From NCBI RefSeq assembly GCF_903652925.1, contig NZ_CAHLAR010000008.1, positions 124,001 to 188,000 of the forward strand: DNA of 64,000 nucleotides, in the 5' to 3' direction. The position numbers and the translations under genes are program-made. The notes beneath the pieces were generated by a model. That model was not told where the DNA came from. It worked only from the letters and a program-made list of their open reading frames with translations, and ran no database searches. Below, piece by piece: positions 17,476 through 26,035 of the stretch (position 1 is its first letter; every line of letters starts with the position of its first letter). Origin of the DNA: Achromobacter anxifer (lineage in GTDB: Bacteria > Pseudomonadota > Gammaproteobacteria > Burkholderiales > Burkholderiaceae_B).

Positions 17476-18213
17476 TCAGGCCTGTTGTTCCAGCGCGGTG
17501 CATGCCGCCCGCAGGATGCGGGCATAGGCTTCCTGCTGCGGCTCGATCCGGTAGATCGGACCGCCCACCGAAATGGCGTAGTGTTCGCCGGACAGCGTGA
17601 CCGGCCAGGCGATGGCGCCCACGTCCGGAATCGACTCGCCGCTGTTCATGAACCAACCGCGCTGGCGCGACAGCTCCAGGTCGGCCAGCAGCGCCTCGCG
17701 CGTGACCAGGGTGCGCTCGTTGTGGCGGGTCATGGGCATGGCGGCGAGCAAGGCATCGCGCGCCGTCTCATCCAATAGCGACAACAGCGCCTTGCCGAGC
17801 GAATTCGCGTGTACGTCTTTGAATTCACCTGCAACAGGCGCGTATCTGATCGTATGTGGCGAATCCAGCACGTCCAGGTAGACCACCCGCCCGTCCTGGC
17901 TCAGTTTGGCGAAAACGATTGTTTCGCGGGTGGCGTCCCTTAATTCGGTCAGGCTGGGATAGACCCGGTCCAGCACCGGGTCGGCGCGCGCGATGCGCTG
18001 CGCCATGGCCAGGAGCCTGCCGGTCGGGTAGTAGCCCTGGCGCCGCCCCGTTTCATAGAGATAGCCCAGGCCGGTCAGGGTACGGATCAGGGCCAGGCAG
18101 CTCGATACCGGCACATCCAGCAAGCGGGCCAGTTCCGACAGCGGCAGCGCGCGCTTTTCGCGGGCATAGGTTTCGATGATTTCGATAACTCGCAGCGCCG
18201 TCTTGACACTCAT
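17476..18213 (-). CDS. IclR-family transcriptional regulator
   Basis: The 245-residue protein has an N-terminal winged helix-turn-helix, SVKTALRVIEIIETYA followed by LPLSELARLLDVPVSS, and a C-terminal IclR effector domain with HANSLGKALLS and AIAWPVTLSGEHYAISVGGP. The start at 18213 is preferred because AGGA lies 7 bp upstream. The frame stays open to an ATG at 18246, which would add 11 residues but lacks a ribosome site. It is convergent with the cupin, Bug, CoA-transferase and dehydrogenase operon and is the natural candidate for its regulator. Confidence 0.9.
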   Translation of the reverse strand: MSVKTALRVIEIIETYAREKRALPLSELARLLDVPVSSCLALIRTLTGLGYLYETGRRQGYYPTGRLLAMAQRIARADPVLDRVYPSLTELRDATRETIVFAKLSQDGRVVYLDVLDSPHTIRYAPVAGEFKDVHANSLGKALLSLLDETARDALLAAMPMTRHNERTLVTREALLADLELSRQRGWFMNSGESIPDVGAIAWPVTLSGEHYAISVGGPIYRIEPQQEAYARILRAACTALEQQA

Positions 18214-18355
18214 TGCCCAATCCTGACCATTTAGCACGTGAAACATCTGGCTCGCAGGTGGCTAAAGTTCCCTGGCGGCCTGCCGTAATCGTAGCTGAGA
18301 ATTCCCTGAAAACAGCGCGTTCCTCCGAGACGCCCACATCGCCGTTGGAGTGATC

Positions 18356-18733
18356 ATGGCCGTAACCCCCCTAGCCCCCGCATCGTTTGCACCAGCGCCG
18401 GTCCCGGCCGCGCCGGTCGCGCCGGACCCCGCCGTGAGCGTAGTGCCCACCGCTGCCGCAACGAACAGCGGGGCTTCGGACAGCGCGACGTCGGATCAAT
18501 CCGATTCGCAGAAACTTCCCCTGGACAAGGCACTGGACGAGATCAACGACCAGATGAAGGCCTGGTCCACGCAGTTGAAGTTCGAAATAGATCCCAACGT
18601 GCACCAGGTCGTGGTCTCGGTGGTGGACGCGAAGTCAGGTGACGTCATTCGCACTATCCCCAGCGAAACACTACTGAAAATCGCAAAAATGATTGTGAAC
18701 ATGCAAGGCAACGGCATCAAGACCTCCGCTTGA
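18356..18733 (+). CDS. flaG: FlaG-family flagellar protein
   Basis: The 125-residue protein has an Ala/Pro-rich N-terminal half and a conserved C-terminal FlaG domain with LKFEIDPNVHQVVVSVVDAK and RTIPSETLLKI. FlaG proteins affect filament length or assembly; the mechanism is not settled. GGAG lies 5 bp before the ATG at 18356, which is better than the GTG six bases earlier. The gene begins the flagellar cluster, next to fliD, fliS and fliT. Confidence 0.9.
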   Translation: MAVTPLAPASFAPAPVPAAPVAPDPAVSVVPTAAATNSGASDSATSDQSDSQKLPLDKALDEINDQMKAWSTQLKFEIDPNVHQVVVSVVDAKSGDVIRTIPSETLLKIAKMIVNMQGNGIKTSA

Positions 18734-18875
18734 TCCGGCCCCAGAATTGACGCGGATCCCCGCCTCAACGTCACCGACCATGGAAGCGCCGAATTAGGCC
18801 TGCCTTATGCCCTAACCCGGCCAATCGCCGGCATCGAATTTTTGACAGAATCGCATCGCTAGGAAGGAATTTCAT

Positions 18876-20249
18876 ATGGCTTCTATCACCAACCTCGGCT
18901 CGACCACCGGCTTGCCCCTTGAAAAGATCCTGACGGACCTCCAGGCGGCCGAGGACAAGAAACTCAGCCTGTACAGCAATCGCCAAGCCAGCTACGAAGC
19001 CCGTGTAAGCGCCTTTGGCCAGATTCAGAGCGCAGTCGAGGCCCTGCAGAAAGCCGCGGCCGCGCTGGGCAAATCGTCGACGCTGGACGCAGTGAAACCC
19101 ACCGTGATCGGCGACGGACTGACCGCGACGATCGGTGCAGATGGCGCCACGATGGGCGAGTACGCGATCAACGTGAAAAACGTGGCTACCGCGCAGACCC
19201 TGCAATCCGGCCTCGTCGCCGATCGCAAGGCCTCCAATGGCGCCACCGGCTCGTTTGAAATCGAACTCACCGACGGCACGAAGTACACCGTCGACCTGAA
19301 GGACGACACTTCGCTGAACGGCATCGCAAAGGCCATCAACGGCGACGACAAGGCCGCCGTGCGCGCGACCATCATCACCAATGACTCTGGCAGCTACCTG
19401 ATGCTGAGCGCGAAGAATACGGGCGTGCAGGCGTCGGTGAAGTCCATTACCGTCACTGGCACCCCCGAACTCCAGAACATCCTCAGCTACAACTCAGCTA
19501 GCGGATCGCAGCTGACTCAGCAGACCGCCGCCACCGATGCGGAAGTCGAGGTCAACGGGATCACCATCAAGAGCGGCAGCAACAGCATTTCCAGCGCCAT
19601 CGATGGCGTCACGCTCAACCTCACCGCCAAGACCGACGTCAACAAGCCCGTCACCCTGAAACTGCAAAGCGACACCACTGTCGCAAGCAAGGCGGTGCAG
19701 GATTTTGTCAATGCCTACAACGCGCTGCAAGGCACGATCACGAAACTGACTGCCTTCGACATCTCCGCCCAAACCAACCAGGCCCTGACTGGCGACAGCA
19801 CGACGCGCGGCATCCAGTCCGCGATGTCCGGCGCTTTGCAGGTCTTTACCCAGGAAGGCTCGGTGCGCTCCCTGGCTGATCTCGGCATCGCCATGGATCC
19901 CAAGACGGGCCAACTGAAGCTGGACCAAAAGGAACTGGACAAGGCGCTGGCCGCCAATCCCGCCGACGTCAAGCGCCTCATGACCTCGGCCGACGGTCTG
20001 GCCGCCAAGTTCGACGCCGCCACCAAGGCAGCCCTGGGCACCGAGGGTTCCATCAAGACCAGCCAGGATGGGCTGAACGCGTCCATCAAGGACGTGAAGG
20101 ATCAATTGGAACGCGCCAAGGCTACCAGCGCGGCATCCATGGCCGCCATGCGCGCCCAATTCGTCGCTTTGGACAAATTCGTATCGCAACAGACGGTCAC
20201 GGCCAACTACCTGACCCAACAGTTCGCGGCCATGACCAAATCGAAATAA
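18876..20249 (+). CDS. fliD: Flagellar filament cap protein FliD
   Basis: FliD forms the cap at the filament tip and guides flagellin folding. The 457-residue protein begins MASITNLGSTTGLPLEKIL, the typical FliD N-terminus. Its C-terminal region is a heptad-rich coiled coil ending in QQFAAMTKSK. A strong AGGAAGGAA ribosome site precedes the ATG. It is exported through the flagellar apparatus, with FliT as chaperone in other species. A GCCGAATTA sequence at 18788 resembles a sigma28 -10 box, but no -35 element is at the right distance. Confidence 0.96.
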   Translation: MASITNLGSTTGLPLEKILTDLQAAEDKKLSLYSNRQASYEARVSAFGQIQSAVEALQKAAAALGKSSTLDAVKPTVIGDGLTATIGADGATMGEYAINVKNVATAQTLQSGLVADRKASNGATGSFEIELTDGTKYTVDLKDDTSLNGIAKAINGDDKAAVRATIITNDSGSYLMLSAKNTGVQASVKSITVTGTPELQNILSYNSASGSQLTQQTAATDAEVEVNGITIKSGSNSISSAIDGVTLNLTAKTDVNKPVTLKLQSDTTVASKAVQDFVNAYNALQGTITKLTAFDISAQTNQALTGDSTTRGIQSAMSGALQVFTQEGSVRSLADLGIAMDPKTGQLKLDQKELDKALAANPADVKRLMTSADGLAAKFDAATKAALGTEGSIKTSQDGLNASIKDVKDQLERAKATSAASMAAMRAQFVALDKFVSQQTVTANYLTQQFAAMTKSK

Positions 20250-20267
20250 TTTATAGAAGATGTACTG

Positions 20268-20696
20268 ATGACTTACGCCGCCCGCCGCCCGACCGGCTCC
20301 TATTCCGTGCGTTCCTACGCCGAGATAGGCCTGGAAACACAGATCCTGGGCGCCAGCCCGGAAAGGCTGATCTCGCTGCTCTACATGGGCGCCCGGGCGG
20401 CAATCGGACAGGCTCGCCTTCACCTCCAGGAAGGCAGAATCACTGAGCGCGGCGCTGCCATCTCGAAGGCCATCAAGATCGTCGACGAAGGCCTGAAGAC
20501 CGGACTGAACATGGAGGCGGGCGGCGAAATCGCCGCCAACCTCGCGCGCCTGTACGACTACATCGTTCGCACGCTGCTGATGGCAAACCTGAAAGCAGAC
20601 GCGGAATCGCTTGAAACGGCCGATCGCCTGTTGGCTGATCTGGCCGAGGCCTGGCAGACATCCATTGATCGCCCTGCCGGGGGCGTACAACCTTGA
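20268..20696 (+). CDS. fliS: Flagellin export chaperone FliS
   Basis: FliS binds the C-terminus of flagellin and prevents polymerisation before export. The 142-residue, all-helical protein has the family opening YAEIGLETQILGASPERLI and LLYMGARAAIGQARLHL. It begins 18 bp after fliD, and fliT follows 49 bp later, so the unit flaG-fliD-fliS-fliT looks co-transcribed. The flagellin gene itself is not in the window. Confidence 0.95.
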   Translation: MTYAARRPTGSYSVRSYAEIGLETQILGASPERLISLLYMGARAAIGQARLHLQEGRITERGAAISKAIKIVDEGLKTGLNMEAGGEIAANLARLYDYIVRTLLMANLKADAESLETADRLLADLAEAWQTSIDRPAGGVQP

Positions 20697-20745
20697 CGGC
20701 ACGACGACATACGCACCGTCCAGCAATCGAACGCCCGAGATTTCC

Positions 20746-21099
20746 ATGACGTCCACGACTCAGTACACCTCCCCCATCCTGGAGCATTACCAGGAGATCG
20801 CTCTCATCACGGGAGAAATGCTAGCGGCCGCGCAGGCCGGCGACTGGGATGGAGCGATGGTCCATGGACAGCAATACTGCGAACTGGTGGAACGCCTGCG
20901 CCAGACCGAAAAAGTGGCGCCGCTGGATGATGCCGGCCGCGCCATGAAATACGACCTGCTCGTGCGCATCCTCGAAAACGACGCCCTGACCCGCGACCTG
21001 GCGCTGCCGCAGCTGGCGCGCCTGGGCGAATTGCTGGGACGCATGAAGCGCCAGCAGACGCTGCTGTCCGCGTACGGCTACCAGGCGCCTGAAGAATGA
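20746..21099 (+). CDS. fliT: Flagellar chaperone FliT-like protein
   Basis: The small 117-residue helical protein contains ILEHYQEIALITGEMLAAA and ends in QTLLSAYGYQAPEE. Size, helix pattern and position directly after fliS fit FliT, the export chaperone for FliD that also inhibits FlhDC in enterics. Sequence conservation in this family is low, so the call rests partly on context. The frame upstream of the ATG at 20746 overlaps fliS and is not coding. Its stop overlaps the next gene's start. Confidence 0.8.
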   Translation: MTSTTQYTSPILEHYQEIALITGEMLAAAQAGDWDGAMVHGQQYCELVERLRQTEKVAPLDDAGRAMKYDLLVRILENDALTRDLALPQLARLGELLGRMKRQQTLLSAYGYQAPEE

Positions 21100-22469
21100 G
21101 CGTAGGTCCCGCCGCACTTGGCAACGTCCTGGTGCAGCGGCTGGACGCCGTGCTGGGCACGACGATGTCCGCCGCCAGCGCCAATCAGGTTTCCGGCGCC
21201 CGGCCCGACGCGGTCAGCCAGCCAGGCAGTCCGGAGAAACCCGGCGCCTCGGACGGATCGGCCCGCGACCCTCGGCAAGGCATACAGACTGGCGGCGCCC
21301 GCGGCGACCGCCAGAATACTGTCGTCGACCCCAAAACCGCGGCCGCATTGGCGCTGGCCGCCCGCGGCCTGGTCACCAGCAGCGACACCACGGCCTCGGC
21401 GCCGACCACGCTGGGCACGACCGCGCGCACCATCCTGGCTTTGCTGGCGCAGTTCCCGGAGGCGGCGCCTGCCGTCCAGGGACGCGCGCCGCTGTGGGCT
21501 GCCAACACGTCCGCCGACCAGCCGGGCGCCTCGCCTGGCCAGTCCCTCCCGGCACAACCGGGCCAGCCTCCCGCGCAAACGACGGGTCAAGCCGCCACCG
21601 CGACGCCAGGCCAGGCCGCTGCACAACCCGGCGTCCCCGCGTCCGCGCAGCAATCGCCGGCCGTGGCCGCCTCGCTCGCCGCGGCCCTGGACGCCGATAA
21701 GACGGATGGGAGCGCCAAGGCTGATCGACCCGCCGGACATGCCGAAAACACAGGCGGTGCCAAGGGCCCCGACGCCGCGGCACACGCCGCCTTGAGCGCC
21801 GGCGCACCTTCCGCGCGCGTGCTGGCGCAAGCCCTGCGCCAGGCGCTGCAAGGCAGCGGCCTGTTCTATGAGTCCCATCTGACCGACATGGTCTTCGGAA
21901 GGACCACCCCGCAGCAATTACGCAATGAACCGCAAGCCTTGCTGAGCAAGAACCCGTCCGCGCAGGACGCCGCGCCCGCGCGCGCCCGGGCCGACGCATC
22001 CGCGACCACCCGCGCAGGCGCCGACGCCGCGCCCAGCAGTCCCGGCGCTTCCGGTTCGTCGCCAGCCGGCGGCCAGATTAGCGGCATTCACCAGGACCTG
22101 ACCGTACTGGTCCGCCAGCAGCTGGACGTGCTGGCCAACCAGGCGCTGACCTGGCAGGGCGAAGCGTGGCCAGGCACGCCCATGGAATGGGAAGTCGAGC
22201 GCGACCCCTACGGTGGCGATCCTGATTCCGCGCTTCCCACCTGGGCCACGCGCCTGAAGCTGGACCTGCCCCGCCTGGGCCTGGTCGACGCGCGGCTGAA
22301 CCTCGCCGGCGACCAAATCGTCCTGCAGCTGATCGCCCCGCACAGCGCGACGGAACTGAATGATTCCTCGGACGCGCTGCGCTCGCGCCTGCTGGCGGCG
22401 GGCCTGACCCTGAGCAACCTGTCGGTGAACGTGGTCGAACCACGCCCCGACTTCCCGGCCGATATCTGA
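21096..22469 (+). CDS. Second FliK-like hook-length control domain protein
   Basis: The 457-residue protein is dominated by a low-complexity Ala/Pro/Gln/Ser region and ends in a globular Flg_hook-type domain, with LDLPRLGLVDARLNLAGDQI followed by LRSRLLAAGLTLSNLSV. The layout matches FliK, but a canonical fliK is present at 29.7 kb. This copy forms a tightly overlapping pair with a stand-alone FlhB-C-terminal-like gene, an arrangement reminiscent of B. subtilis ylqG-ylqH. It may tune export specificity. The start overlaps the fliT stop. Confidence 0.75.
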   Translation: MSVGPAALGNVLVQRLDAVLGTTMSAASANQVSGARPDAVSQPGSPEKPGASDGSARDPRQGIQTGGARGDRQNTVVDPKTAAALALAARGLVTSSDTTASAPTTLGTTARTILALLAQFPEAAPAVQGRAPLWAANTSADQPGASPGQSLPAQPGQPPAQTTGQAATATPGQAAAQPGVPASAQQSPAVAASLAAALDADKTDGSAKADRPAGHAENTGGAKGPDAAAHAALSAGAPSARVLAQALRQALQGSGLFYESHLTDMVFGRTTPQQLRNEPQALLSKNPSAQDAAPARARADASATTRAGADAAPSSPGASGSSPAGGQISGIHQDLTVLVRQQLDVLANQALTWQGEAWPGTPMEWEVERDPYGGDPDSALPTWATRLKLDLPRLGLVDARLNLAGDQIVLQLIAPHSATELNDSSDALRSRLLAAGLTLSNLSVNVVEPRPDFPADI

Positions 22470-22786
22470 TGAGCCGCCCTGCCCCCACCCCGGAAACGTC
22501 CCCGAACGCCAACCGCAACGCGGCGGTCGCCATTTCCTACGAAGAAAAAGACGGCGCTCCGCGCGTCGTCGCCAAGGGCTATGGCCAGCTCGCGGACACC
22601 ATCGTCCGCGCCGCGCAGGAGAACGGCCTTTACGTGCACGAGTCGCGCGAACTGGTCGGCTTGCTCATGCAAGTGGACCTGGACGCACATATTCCTCCCC
22701 AACTCTATGTAGCGGTGGCAGAATTGCTGGCCTGGCTCTACCGCCTGGAATCGCGCGAGTTCCCCGAACCCGCTCCGCCCGCCTGA
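22469..22786 (+). CDS. Stand-alone FlhB C-terminal-domain-like protein
   Basis: The 105-residue soluble protein aligns with the cytoplasmic fragment of FlhB that follows its self-cleavage site: AVAISYEEKDGAPRVVAKG, then IPPQLYVAVAELLAWLYRL near the end. The NPTH cleavage motif itself is absent, with RNAAVAI in its place, and there are no membrane segments. Similar proteins (FlhX, YlqH) can partly replace the FlhB C-domain in other bacteria. Its start overlaps the stop of the FliK-like gene by one base. The true flhB is at 61.5 kb. Confidence 0.85.
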   Translation: MSRPAPTPETSPNANRNAAVAISYEEKDGAPRVVAKGYGQLADTIVRAAQENGLYVHESRELVGLLMQVDLDAHIPPQLYVAVAELLAWLYRLESREFPEPAPPA

Positions 22787-22810
22787 CCCTATTACCTGAG
22801 GACGACCAAC

Positions 22811-23614
22811 GTGTTGGATGCCAGCGACCCGGAGTTCCTGCTGACCCGGCCTGAAGACATGCGCTCAGCCCTGTTCGAGCTGACCCACCCCGACAGCCAC
22901 ATCCTGGTGCGCGACGCCGCGGACCGCGAGATGGCCGTGCTGATCCTGGGCGTGGACAAGCAGGCCGGCGAATTCTTCTGGAGGCCGCGCGACTACGCCG
23001 GCGCGGACTTCGAGCAATCCGACTCCATGGGCTTGCTGAGCGGCACCACTTTCCACTTCCATGCCACCGCCTATGGCGGCGTGCAGATCCGCTTCCGCGT
23101 GCAGCGGCCCCACATCATTCATTTCGACGACGGCAGCGCCGCGCTGGTGTCGCCGTTCCCGGAGCGCCTTGCCCGCATCCAGCGCCGCAAGATGTTCCGC
23201 GCCTCGCTGATCGCTGCCGCCAACCAATGCCGCGCGAGCTGGCAGGCCTCGCCCCTGGACAAGCCCTACAGCTTCACGGTGCGCGACATCTCGGTGGACG
23301 GCGTGGGCCTGCGCGCCGGGCTGGCGGTGCCCGCCCTGCCGGAACGCGGCGCGGTCATGGAAAACGTGCAACTGGATTTCGGCGATCTCGGCAAGATCAA
23401 CGCCAGCCTGGAAGTACGCAATGTGTACCCGATCTCGGGGCAGCCCATGATTCAGGCGTCCAGCCCGGACGAACCGGAGCCCAAGCACGTATCGCTTACC
23501 GGCGAACCGCCGGTAAGCCACCTGGGGGCGATTTTCCTGAATCTGGATGCGCGCCAGGAGAACTGGCTGCAACAGGTGGTGTGGCGCCTGGAGAAAGGCG
23601 CGCAACGCAATTGA
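22811..23614 (+). CDS. ycgR: Flagellar brake protein YcgR, PilZ domain
   Basis: YcgR binds cyclic di-GMP and slows the flagellar motor. The 267-residue protein has an N-terminal YcgR domain and a C-terminal PilZ domain carrying the ligand motifs RRKMFR near residues 125-130 and DISVDGVGL further on. It starts with GTG at 22811, with GAGGA 8 bp upstream. It lies 24 bp after the FlhB-like gene and is convergent with fliE. Confidence 0.93.
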   Translation: MLDASDPEFLLTRPEDMRSALFELTHPDSHILVRDAADREMAVLILGVDKQAGEFFWRPRDYAGADFEQSDSMGLLSGTTFHFHATAYGGVQIRFRVQRPHIIHFDDGSAALVSPFPERLARIQRRKMFRASLIAAANQCRASWQASPLDKPYSFTVRDISVDGVGLRAGLAVPALPERGAVMENVQLDFGDLGKINASLEVRNVYPISGQPMIQASSPDEPEPKHVSLTGEPPVSHLGAIFLNLDARQENWLQQVVWRLEKGAQRN

Positions 23615-23651
23615 TGTTTTTTCGAGGGGCATGAAAGACGAGCCCCCATCT

Positions 23652-23668
23652 CCAGGCCCGGGGCCTGG
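23652..23668. terminator. Palindrome between convergent ycgR and fliE
   Basis: CCAGGCCC-G-GGGCCTGG is a perfect 8-bp inverted repeat in the 96-bp gap between convergent genes. It lacks a T tract. It may end transcripts from either side. Confidence 0.35.
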
Positions 23669-23710
23669 ATTATCCCGGGCGAGACTAGCGCGCCCGCCCA
23701 GGATCGGAAA

Positions 23711-24043
23711 TCACACGGACATCGAGGAAATTTCCTTGTAGGCCGCAACCAGCTTGTTGCGGACCTGCACTGCCGTCTGGAAGCCGATGCTGGCCTTCTG
23801 CATGTCGATGATGACGTCATTGAGTGAGATGTCCGGCGCGCCCAGTTCAAAGGCCTTGGCCTGGGCCGTGGCGGCGTTCTGAGCCGACGTCACGCGGCGG
23901 ATGGAGCGCTGCAGCTCGGCTGCAAAGCCGTCCGGCTGGCCGACCATTTCACCCGCGCCGAGGTTACCGGTCTCCGCCTTGCTCACGACCGTGCGCATCT
24001 GCTGGAGCATGCTTTCGATGCCGGACAAGCCTGATACAGCCAT
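23711..24043 (-). CDS. fliE: Flagellar hook-basal body protein FliE
   Basis: FliE links the MS ring to the rod and is the first substrate of the flagellar exporter. The 110-residue protein ends in the family C-terminus [20 protein letters not shown] followed by [17 protein letters not shown]. It stands alone on the minus strand, divergent from fliF, as in enteric bacteria. The 330-bp intergenic region should hold both promoters. Confidence 0.95.
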   Translation of the reverse strand: MAVSGLSGIESMLQQMRTVVSKAETGNLGAGEMVGQPDGFAAELQRSIRRVTSAQNAATAQAKAFELGAPDISLNDVIIDMQKASIGFQTAVQVRNKLVAAYKEISSMSV

Positions 24044-24373
24044 TACCTGATTCCTTGCTGGTGGGGATTACGCCTAAGTTGCGCACAGCGTAACGCCGAT
24101 GGCGGCAATCCATAGCCGACAAGAACCGCCAAAACACCCGACATTTCCGCGAATGCGCCAGCCTCTCCGCCAGGTTGCGCCCGCTCCCCGCCGCCTGTCG
24201 CGGACATAGGAGATAAGTAACGCCAAAAACCGGCTGTTTTCAACGATTGGGATGGACGTCTCAGGGGCAATAATCCACGCTCTCCCCAGACCAGAAGCAC
24301 GTTGCATGTGTAATCTGCCCTACCCAGACATGAAGTCCCATTCCCAGCTCCGCGTGGCCAGCGGGGGCCGCCG
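24044..24373. promoter_or_regulatory. Divergent control region between fliE and fliF
   Basis: No gene is seen in this 330-bp gap. By position it should carry back-to-back class II flagellar promoters, which FlhDC activates in related bacteria. Several TAACGCC and GGCGGCAA-like half sites occur near 24109-24125 and 24217-24224, but I cannot assign a convincing FlhDC box or a -10 element by eye. Confidence 0.4.
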
Positions 24374-26035
24374 ATGAACCAGCAGGCCACCCTGAGTTCG
24401 TCGCTGTTGACGAGATTCCCCGTGCTGGAGAAGGTGCGCGCGCTGCCCAAGCCCATTCTGCTGGGAGCGGCCGCCGCCCTGGTCGCGGCCATCGTCGCCG
24501 TGGCGATGTGGAGCAGCGAGCCCAAGTACAAGGTGCTGTTCTCGAACCTGGACGACAGGGATGGCGGCGCCATCGTGGCCGCGCTGGGGACGATGAACGT
24601 GCCCTACCGCTATAACGAGAACGGCACTGCCCTGCTGGTTCCGTCCGACCGCGTCTACGACGCACGCCTGCAGCTGGCCTCCCAGGGCTTGCCACGCGGC
24701 GGCTCCGTCGGCTTCGAGCTGATGGACAACGCCCGCTTCGGCGCCAGCCAGTTCACGGAACAGATCAACTACCAGCGCGGCCTGGAAGGCGAGCTGGCGC
24801 GCTCGATCGAAGCCATGCACACCGTGCAGCACGCCCGCGTGCACCTGGCCATGCCGCGCCAGTCGCTGTTCGTGCGTGAACGCCAGGCGCCCACCGCCTC
24901 CGTGCTGCTGAACCTGCACCCGGGCCGCAGCCTGAGCGACGCCCAGGTCTCGGCGATTTCGTGGCTGGTGGCTTCCAGCGTCCCCGAACTTACCGCCGAA
25001 AACGTCTCCATCGTCGACCAGAACGGCCGCCTGTTGTCGGCGCCGCTGGGCGAAGGCCGCGGCATGGACGCCGACCAGATGCGCTTCGTGCGCGAAATGG
25101 AACAGCGCACGGTCGAACGCATCCTCACCATCCTCAATCCGCTGGTGGGTCCGGGCAACGTCCACGCCCAGGCCAGCGCCGACGTCGACTTCGCCCGCCG
25201 CGAGGAAACGTCCGAGGTCTACCGCCCGAACCAGGAACCCGGCCAGGCTGCCGTACGCAGCCAGCAGACCAGCGACTCGACCCAGCGCGGCGTCAATCCC
25301 GCGCAGGGCGTGCCGGGCGCGCTGTCCAACCAGGCGCCGGCCAATCCCCAGGCGCCCATCGCCAATCCGCCGCAACCCCAGCCGCCCCGCCCCGGCCAGC
25401 CGCAACAGCCCGCCGCCGGCCAGCAGCAGACCGGCACGCAAGCGGTCACCGGCAACCTGAACGAACGCCGCGACGCCACCACCAACTATGAAGTGGACCG
25501 CACCATCAGCCACATCAAGCAGCCGGTGGGCAACCTCAAGCGCCTGTCGGTGGCGGTGGTCGTCAACTACATGCGCGACAAGGACGGCGAACTGCAACCG
25601 CTGCCGCCCGAGGAACTGAACAAGCTGACCAACCTGGTCCGCGAAGCCATGGGCTACTCCGAGAACCGCGGCGACTCGCTCAACCTGGTCAACAGCCAGT
25701 TCAACGACGGCCCGCCGCCGGTGCCGATGTGGCGCGATCCGGAAATGATCTCACTGTTCAAGACGATCCTGGCCTGGTTGGTCGGTGGCGTGCTGGCGCT
25801 GTGGCTGTACCGCGTCCTGCGCCGCACGGTGGGCGACTACCTGTACCCGCCGGTCGATCCGGAACAAGCCGAAGCCGATCGCCTGGAGGCTGCGCGTGAA
25901 GCCCAGGACGTGGCCCGCGCCAAGGAAGTGGACCGCTACCAGGACAATCTGGAACGCGCCCGCACCATGGCCAGCAAGGATCCGCGCGCCGTCGCAATGG
26001 TGCTGCGCACTTGGATGAACAAAGATGAAAAATGA
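24374..26035 (+). CDS. fliF: Flagellar MS-ring protein FliF
   Basis: FliF forms the MS ring in the inner membrane that houses the export gate and carries the C ring. The 553-residue protein has a first membrane segment near residues 33-48, then the ring-building domains with KVLFSNLDDRDGGAIVAAL. A Pro/Gln/Ala-rich periplasmic linker follows near residues 315-355, then a second membrane segment near 460-477 and a cytoplasmic tail that binds FliG. fliG overlaps its end by 11 bases. Confidence 0.97.
   Translation: MNQQATLSSSLLTRFPVLEKVRALPKPILLGAAAALVAAIVAVAMWSSEPKYKVLFSNLDDRDGGAIVAALGTMNVPYRYNENGTALLVPSDRVYDARLQLASQGLPRGGSVGFELMDNARFGASQFTEQINYQRGLEGELARSIEAMHTVQHARVHLAMPRQSLFVRERQAPTASVLLNLHPGRSLSDAQVSAISWLVASSVPELTAENVSIVDQNGRLLSAPLGEGRGMDADQMRFVREMEQRTVERILTILNPLVGPGNVHAQASADVDFARREETSEVYRPNQEPGQAAVRSQQTSDSTQRGVNPAQGVPGALSNQAPANPQAPIANPPQPQPPRPGQPQQPAAGQQQTGTQAVTGNLNERRDATTNYEVDRTISHIKQPVGNLKRLSVAVVVNYMRDKDGELQPLPPEELNKLTNLVREAMGYSENRGDSLNLVNSQFNDGPPPVPMWRDPEMISLFKTILAWLVGGVLALWLYRVLRRTVGDYLYPPVDPEQAEADRLEAAREAQDVARAKEVDRYQDNLERARTMASKDPRAVAMVLRTWMNKDEK

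Noticed and set aside
18765-18795. Sigma28 promoter before fliD (TCAA and GCCGAATTA)
   Set aside because: The two elements are 23 bases apart start to start rather than the expected 19, and the -35 match is poor.
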